A DNA stretch of 10,024 nt from Larix sibirica (Eukaryota; Streptophyta; Pinopsida; Pinales; Pinaceae), in NCBI GenBank assembly GCA_004151065.3, contig NWUY0303968555.1, positions 1 to 10,024 on the forward strand, written 5' to 3'. Made by a program: the position numbers and the translations under genes. How positions within the stretch are numbered: the first letter of the stretch is position 1; each line of letters opens with the position of its first letter. Below the pieces are notes generated by a model. The model did no database searches. It had not been told where the DNA came from and saw only the letters and a list, made by a program, of their open reading frames with translations. Below, piece after piece: positions 7,288 through 10,024 of the stretch.

Positions 7288-7639
7288 CTAGTTGATGATT
7301 ACGAGAAGAGCTCTGAAATCCTCCACCGCCTTATTATTGCACCAGTTTCTGAAGCATTCTTCCACTAAAGAGCCATACCGAATATGGTGCACTCCAATTG
7401 AATCTTCAATTCCCTTCCAGACCATCTTAGTCAAAACACAATTTACAGCCAAGTGCTCATTTAACTCTTTTGCTGCCTTACACAAGTAACATCTTCCCAT
7501 CCCAATCCAGTTTCAATGCTGCTTATGGTCCCAAGTAACAACTTTGTCTGAAAATAGAATCCAAAGGAATAGTTTAGCTTTCATGGGACATTGAAGTTTC
7601 TATAAAACTTTCCACCACCAGTGCAATTTAGTCTACACT
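7288..7639 (-). pseudogene. zf-RVT zinc-knuckle domain of the minus-strand LINE (broken)
   Basis: One frame reads HWWWKVL-stop-KLQCPMKAKLFLW, SDKVVTWD, then GMGRCYLC, followed by H and C at zf-RVT spacing: C-x2-C-x8-H-x4-C, all four zinc ligands retained. This matches the zf-RVT domain that follows the reverse transcriptase in plant LINEs. Stops at 7602-7600 (TAG), 7515-7513 (TGA) and 7290-7288 (TAG) break the frame. The first replaces what is usually Trp. The frame then runs into a 60-codon linker (7275-7093) that leads to the RNase H domain. Confidence 0.85.
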
Positions 7640-8394
7640 TCTCTAGAGAAAAGAGCCTTACCCTGCCTTTGGGGTGTATATGTCATTAGAGGTTGGCGTC
7701 CAAACTAATTGATCCTTGCAATCAAGGATTCTTATATGGGTGTCCTTTAGCTTTCCAGTGAAATCATCCCACACCTTTTTTTCCTCCCCATTGAATCCCA
7801 CCTATTCAGTTGTAACCCATCCTTGGTTCCAACTTGCATTTCCCCTTATAGAACTAATTTGATTCAAAGACCAAAATACTTCCTCTCAAAGATGAGTAAT
7901 CATATAATTTGGAAGAATATGGGAGTTCCCACTCCCAATCCAAGGGTCAATCCCCAGCCTTATGTTATAACTTGAGCCTACTTTCCAAGATAGGCCATCA
8001 CCTATTAGCGAGAAAGCTTGGAGAGCTACCTTCCAAATAGTTGATACGTTCCGAGGAGACTTACTTGGCTTTATGATCCAGTCCTCAATCGATATAGGCT
8101 TAATATATTTGTGTATGATAACCTTCACCCAAAGTCATTTACCTTCTATAATTCTCTAGGTACTTTTTTCCGCTAGAGCCATGGAGAAAGGGATCAGTTT
8201 CTTATCTCCCCAACCTCCCATATCTTTAGGAAGGGAAACTACCTTCCAACTTGTCCAAACACTTCCTTTGTTCTAATAATTGCCCGACCAAAAGAAACGC
8301 ATTATGAGGGAAGAGATCTTGTTCAACACTCCTTTAGGAATCCAAGATAAGGACCAAAAAACTGGTATAGTTGTCAACACGGAGTTAATTAGTA
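7640..8394 (-). pseudogene. Connector region of the minus-strand LINE ORF2 (broken)
   Basis: After the reverse transcriptase the minus strand reads WIPKGVLNKI near 8345, GGWGDKKLIPFSMALAEKS near 8215-8160, then an open stretch (8128-7886) with QAFSLIGDGLSWKVG and LGIDPWIG. It continues with LKDTHIRILDCKDQLVW and IYTPKAG at about 7745-7655. These blocks are the usual post-RT segments of plant LINEs and parallel the plus-strand relic. Stops and at least two frame changes interrupt it. No separate function is assigned to this segment. Confidence 0.85.
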
Positions 8395-9428
8395 TCAATC
8401 TGCCCCCTTTTGACATTTCCTAACTACCCAATCCCAGTCTTTGATTCCATAGGATGAAGCCTTTAGATTGAAGCCAATATATTTTAGCCCATCTTCTAGC
8501 TTATAACCTTTAAAGACCAGGAGAGAGCTAAACCCACTTAATTCATCATCTTCTAAACCTGCCCCAAGAATTAGGGATTTACCAAGATTTACAACCATCC
8601 TTTAGGCCTTAAAAAACAGCGAGATGAGCCCATCCAACTTATCTAGTTCTCTTTTCGAACCCTCACAAAATATTAACATGTCATCAACAAAAAGAAGGTG
8701 GGTAAAAACCACCTAACCCACCTTGGATAATCTTTTGAAACTGTCATTTCCTTTAGCCTATAAAAGCACCCTGTTAATCCCTTCTACAACTAAAATAAAG
8801 AGCAGTGGTGAAAGCGGACACCCTTGTCGTAAACCTCTTCCAGGCCGAAAAAAAGGGAGAAGCTTTACCATTAATCGTGACTGCAAAAGATATTGAGGTC
8901 ACAGAGCTTAACATCCAGCTTATAAAAGAATTGCAGAATTCAACCCGAGATAAGATCATCCTCGGGTAAACCCAACCCACTCGGTCATAAGCTTTAGAGA
9001 GATTTGTTTTTATAATTGTCGCCTTTATATTTCTCTATCTTATTGTATGCATACCTTCCTAGGCCACTCTAACTGCTTCATGAATCTATCATCCCGGTAA
9101 AAACCCAAATTGTTCATATAAAATGTTAGCAGATAATAATACCCTAATTCTTCTTTCAATGATCTTAGCTATAATTTTGTACATACTATTACATAAGGAT
9201 ATAGGTCTAAAATCATCAAAAACATCAAGAGCATCCACTTTCATAATTAGAGATATAAGGGTTGCATTGAAAGCCTCGAAATTCTACCATTCTTTCTAGA
9301 ATCCTCAATTACTCTGATCAGGTCCATCTTCACTGTATCAAGCAAACCTAGATAAAATTCAATCGGAAGTCCATCAGGTCCGGGGCTCTTGTATTTCTTT
9401 AAACTGTGCATAATTGGGCAAGGAGGAC
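8395..9428 (-). pseudogene. Reverse transcriptase domain of the minus-strand LINE (broken)
   Basis: Hallmarks in order: KSPGPDG (9390-9370), FRPISLCN (9211-9188), EQFGFLP (9115-9095), motif A as NLSKAYDRVGW (9004-8972), motif B as GLRQGCPLSP (8835-8806) and motif C as FVDDMLIF with the Asp-Asp codons at 8685-8680. Motif A normally carries a catalytic Asp just before L-S-K-A-Y-D; here that codon (9004-9002) encodes Asn. A frame change between motifs A and B maps to the seven-base homopolymer at 8848-8854, and others lie near 9280 and 8408. In-frame stops include adjacent ones at 9089-9091 (TGA) and 9086-9088 (TAG), where the family usually has Arg-Gln, and 8602-8604 (TAA). Inactive. Confidence 0.9.
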
Positions 9429-10024
9429 TGTCATGTCCCAAAAAATTTACTATGACCCCTCTATTAGACTAGGGAATGGATGGCCTAAGTCACTTGGTAA
9501 AGTTCACGAGAAATTATTAAGGGGGTGATGCAGGCCATAAATTTGTAATGTATGAGGTCCTATATTTGTGATTAATACAACATTAGATTAAATGGAATGA
9601 GGAGGGTGCATAGGAAGGTGAATTGGGCCCCCACATGAGGTGTAACCCCCCCATCCAAGGTGGAAGAAGGCTCATATTGAAGGCATCTTATGAAATGTAA
9701 CTCCCCGGGCTAAAAATAACTAGTGAGGGCACACTTGTGGAAGTGTAACTCCCAAAAGGAATCTTATGAAAACTTATGACAAGAAACAGGTCCTATGACA
9801 GCAGCTTATGACAAGTTATGATAGCCTATGACATGTTGTGGGTTGTAAATTTAGCCAAGGGGGACAATAGAGGAGAGAGTGGGCCCACATGATAGTGTAA
9901 CTTCCCCAAAATCAAGCTAAGCCTCTCTAATTCGAATTGCTAAGGAAGATGAAGGTATTATTTGGTCAAATAACATTAGAGAGGAAGTAAATGAGTTCCA
10001 AGGTATCATTCTCTCATGAAAATA
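9429..10024. mobile_element. LTR-like sequence inserted in the LINE, running off the window
   Basis: The LINE reverse-transcriptase reading stops abruptly at 9429, where TGTCATGTCCC begins. TG at an abrupt boundary is the usual start of a plant LTR, and TGTCATG-type starts are common among Ty3/gypsy LTRs (remembered resemblance, not checked). The remaining 596 bases have no open frame of note. They carry a recurring RTGTAACYYCCC motif (about 9640, 9695, 9743, 9895) and several TATGACA copies (about 9775-9833). The far end, the internal region and the second target-site copy would be outside the window. Orientation cannot be decided, because both ends of an LTR read TG...CA. Confidence 0.6.
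9624..9906. repeat. Dispersed short repeats inside the LTR-like sequence
   Basis: A motif TGGGCCC...ACATGA...GTGTAAC...CCCC occurs at 9624-9652 and again at 9880-9906, with slight changes. The shorter GTAACTCCC form also appears near 9697 and 9745. Between them TATGACA recurs in CTTATGACAAG (about 9773 and 9805) and CCTATGACA (about 9792 and 9825). The pattern suggests old internal duplications. Confidence 0.7.

Larger units (their letters stand above)
6687..9428 (-). mobile_element. Degenerate LINE (plant L1-type with RNase H), truncated at its 5' side by an LTR-like insertion
   Basis: Read on the minus strand, the region follows the ORF2 order of plant L1-type LINEs: reverse transcriptase (9428 to about 8400), connector (to about 7640), zf-RVT zinc knuckle (to 7288), linker, and RNase H ending at a TGA at 6689-6687. 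Many stops and several frameshifts break it, and catalytic residues are lost in both the reverse transcriptase and RNase H, so it is inactive. The endonuclease domain expected upstream is missing because an unrelated LTR-like sequence begins at 9429; the rest may lie beyond the window. Homologous segments occur on the plus strand at 613-1594, with shared blocks such as WK(V/I)G...I(R/W)(L/I)G-x-D-x-WI, so both belong to related families. Confidence 0.9.

Overview
The window looks like nuclear DNA of a seed plant, possibly a gymnosperm. It holds one intact, intron-free DYW-type pentatricopeptide repeat (PPR) gene, set in AT-rich intergenic DNA full of decayed plant transposons. The lineage guess is an inference from the general character of the sequence, not from a diagnostic marker.

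Layout. 1-267: nothing recognised. 268-453 (-): a short relic resembling a CACTA (En/Spm) transposase. 454-612: nothing recognised. 613-1594 (+): the C-terminal part of a LINE reverse transcriptase, readable in one frame but broken by 13 stop codons. 1596-2366: a 771-bp LTR-like insertion flanked by the 7-bp direct repeat TAGGATT; it appears to interrupt that LINE and carries a TATA box, a poly(A)-type signal and a row of short hairpins. 2374-3329: no gene; a cluster of six TTGAC (W-box) cores ahead of a TATA-like motif, a 24-bp tandem repeat, and the presumed 3' region of the PPR gene. 3330-5237 (-): the PPR gene, with a strong splice-donor sequence just after its stop codon. 5238-5554: its 5' flank, with a triple GC-rich repeat, a TATA-like motif and an 84/81-bp tandem duplication. 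5555-6686: very AT-rich DNA with microsatellite and tandem repeats. 6687-9428 (-): a long degenerate LINE in the order reverse transcriptase, connector, zf-RVT zinc knuckle, RNase H. 9429-10024: an LTR-like sequence that starts abruptly inside the LINE reverse transcriptase and runs off the window.

The only gene likely to be functional is the PPR protein, which should act in mitochondria or plastids in C-to-U RNA editing. The two LINE relics belong to related families, lie in opposite orientations, and bracket the PPR gene; each was later hit by an LTR-like insertion.

I found no evidence of a new multi-gene system. The items most worth checking are the possible 3'-UTR intron and GYW terminus of the PPR gene, the orphan W-box cluster, and the hairpin array in the 771-bp insertion.
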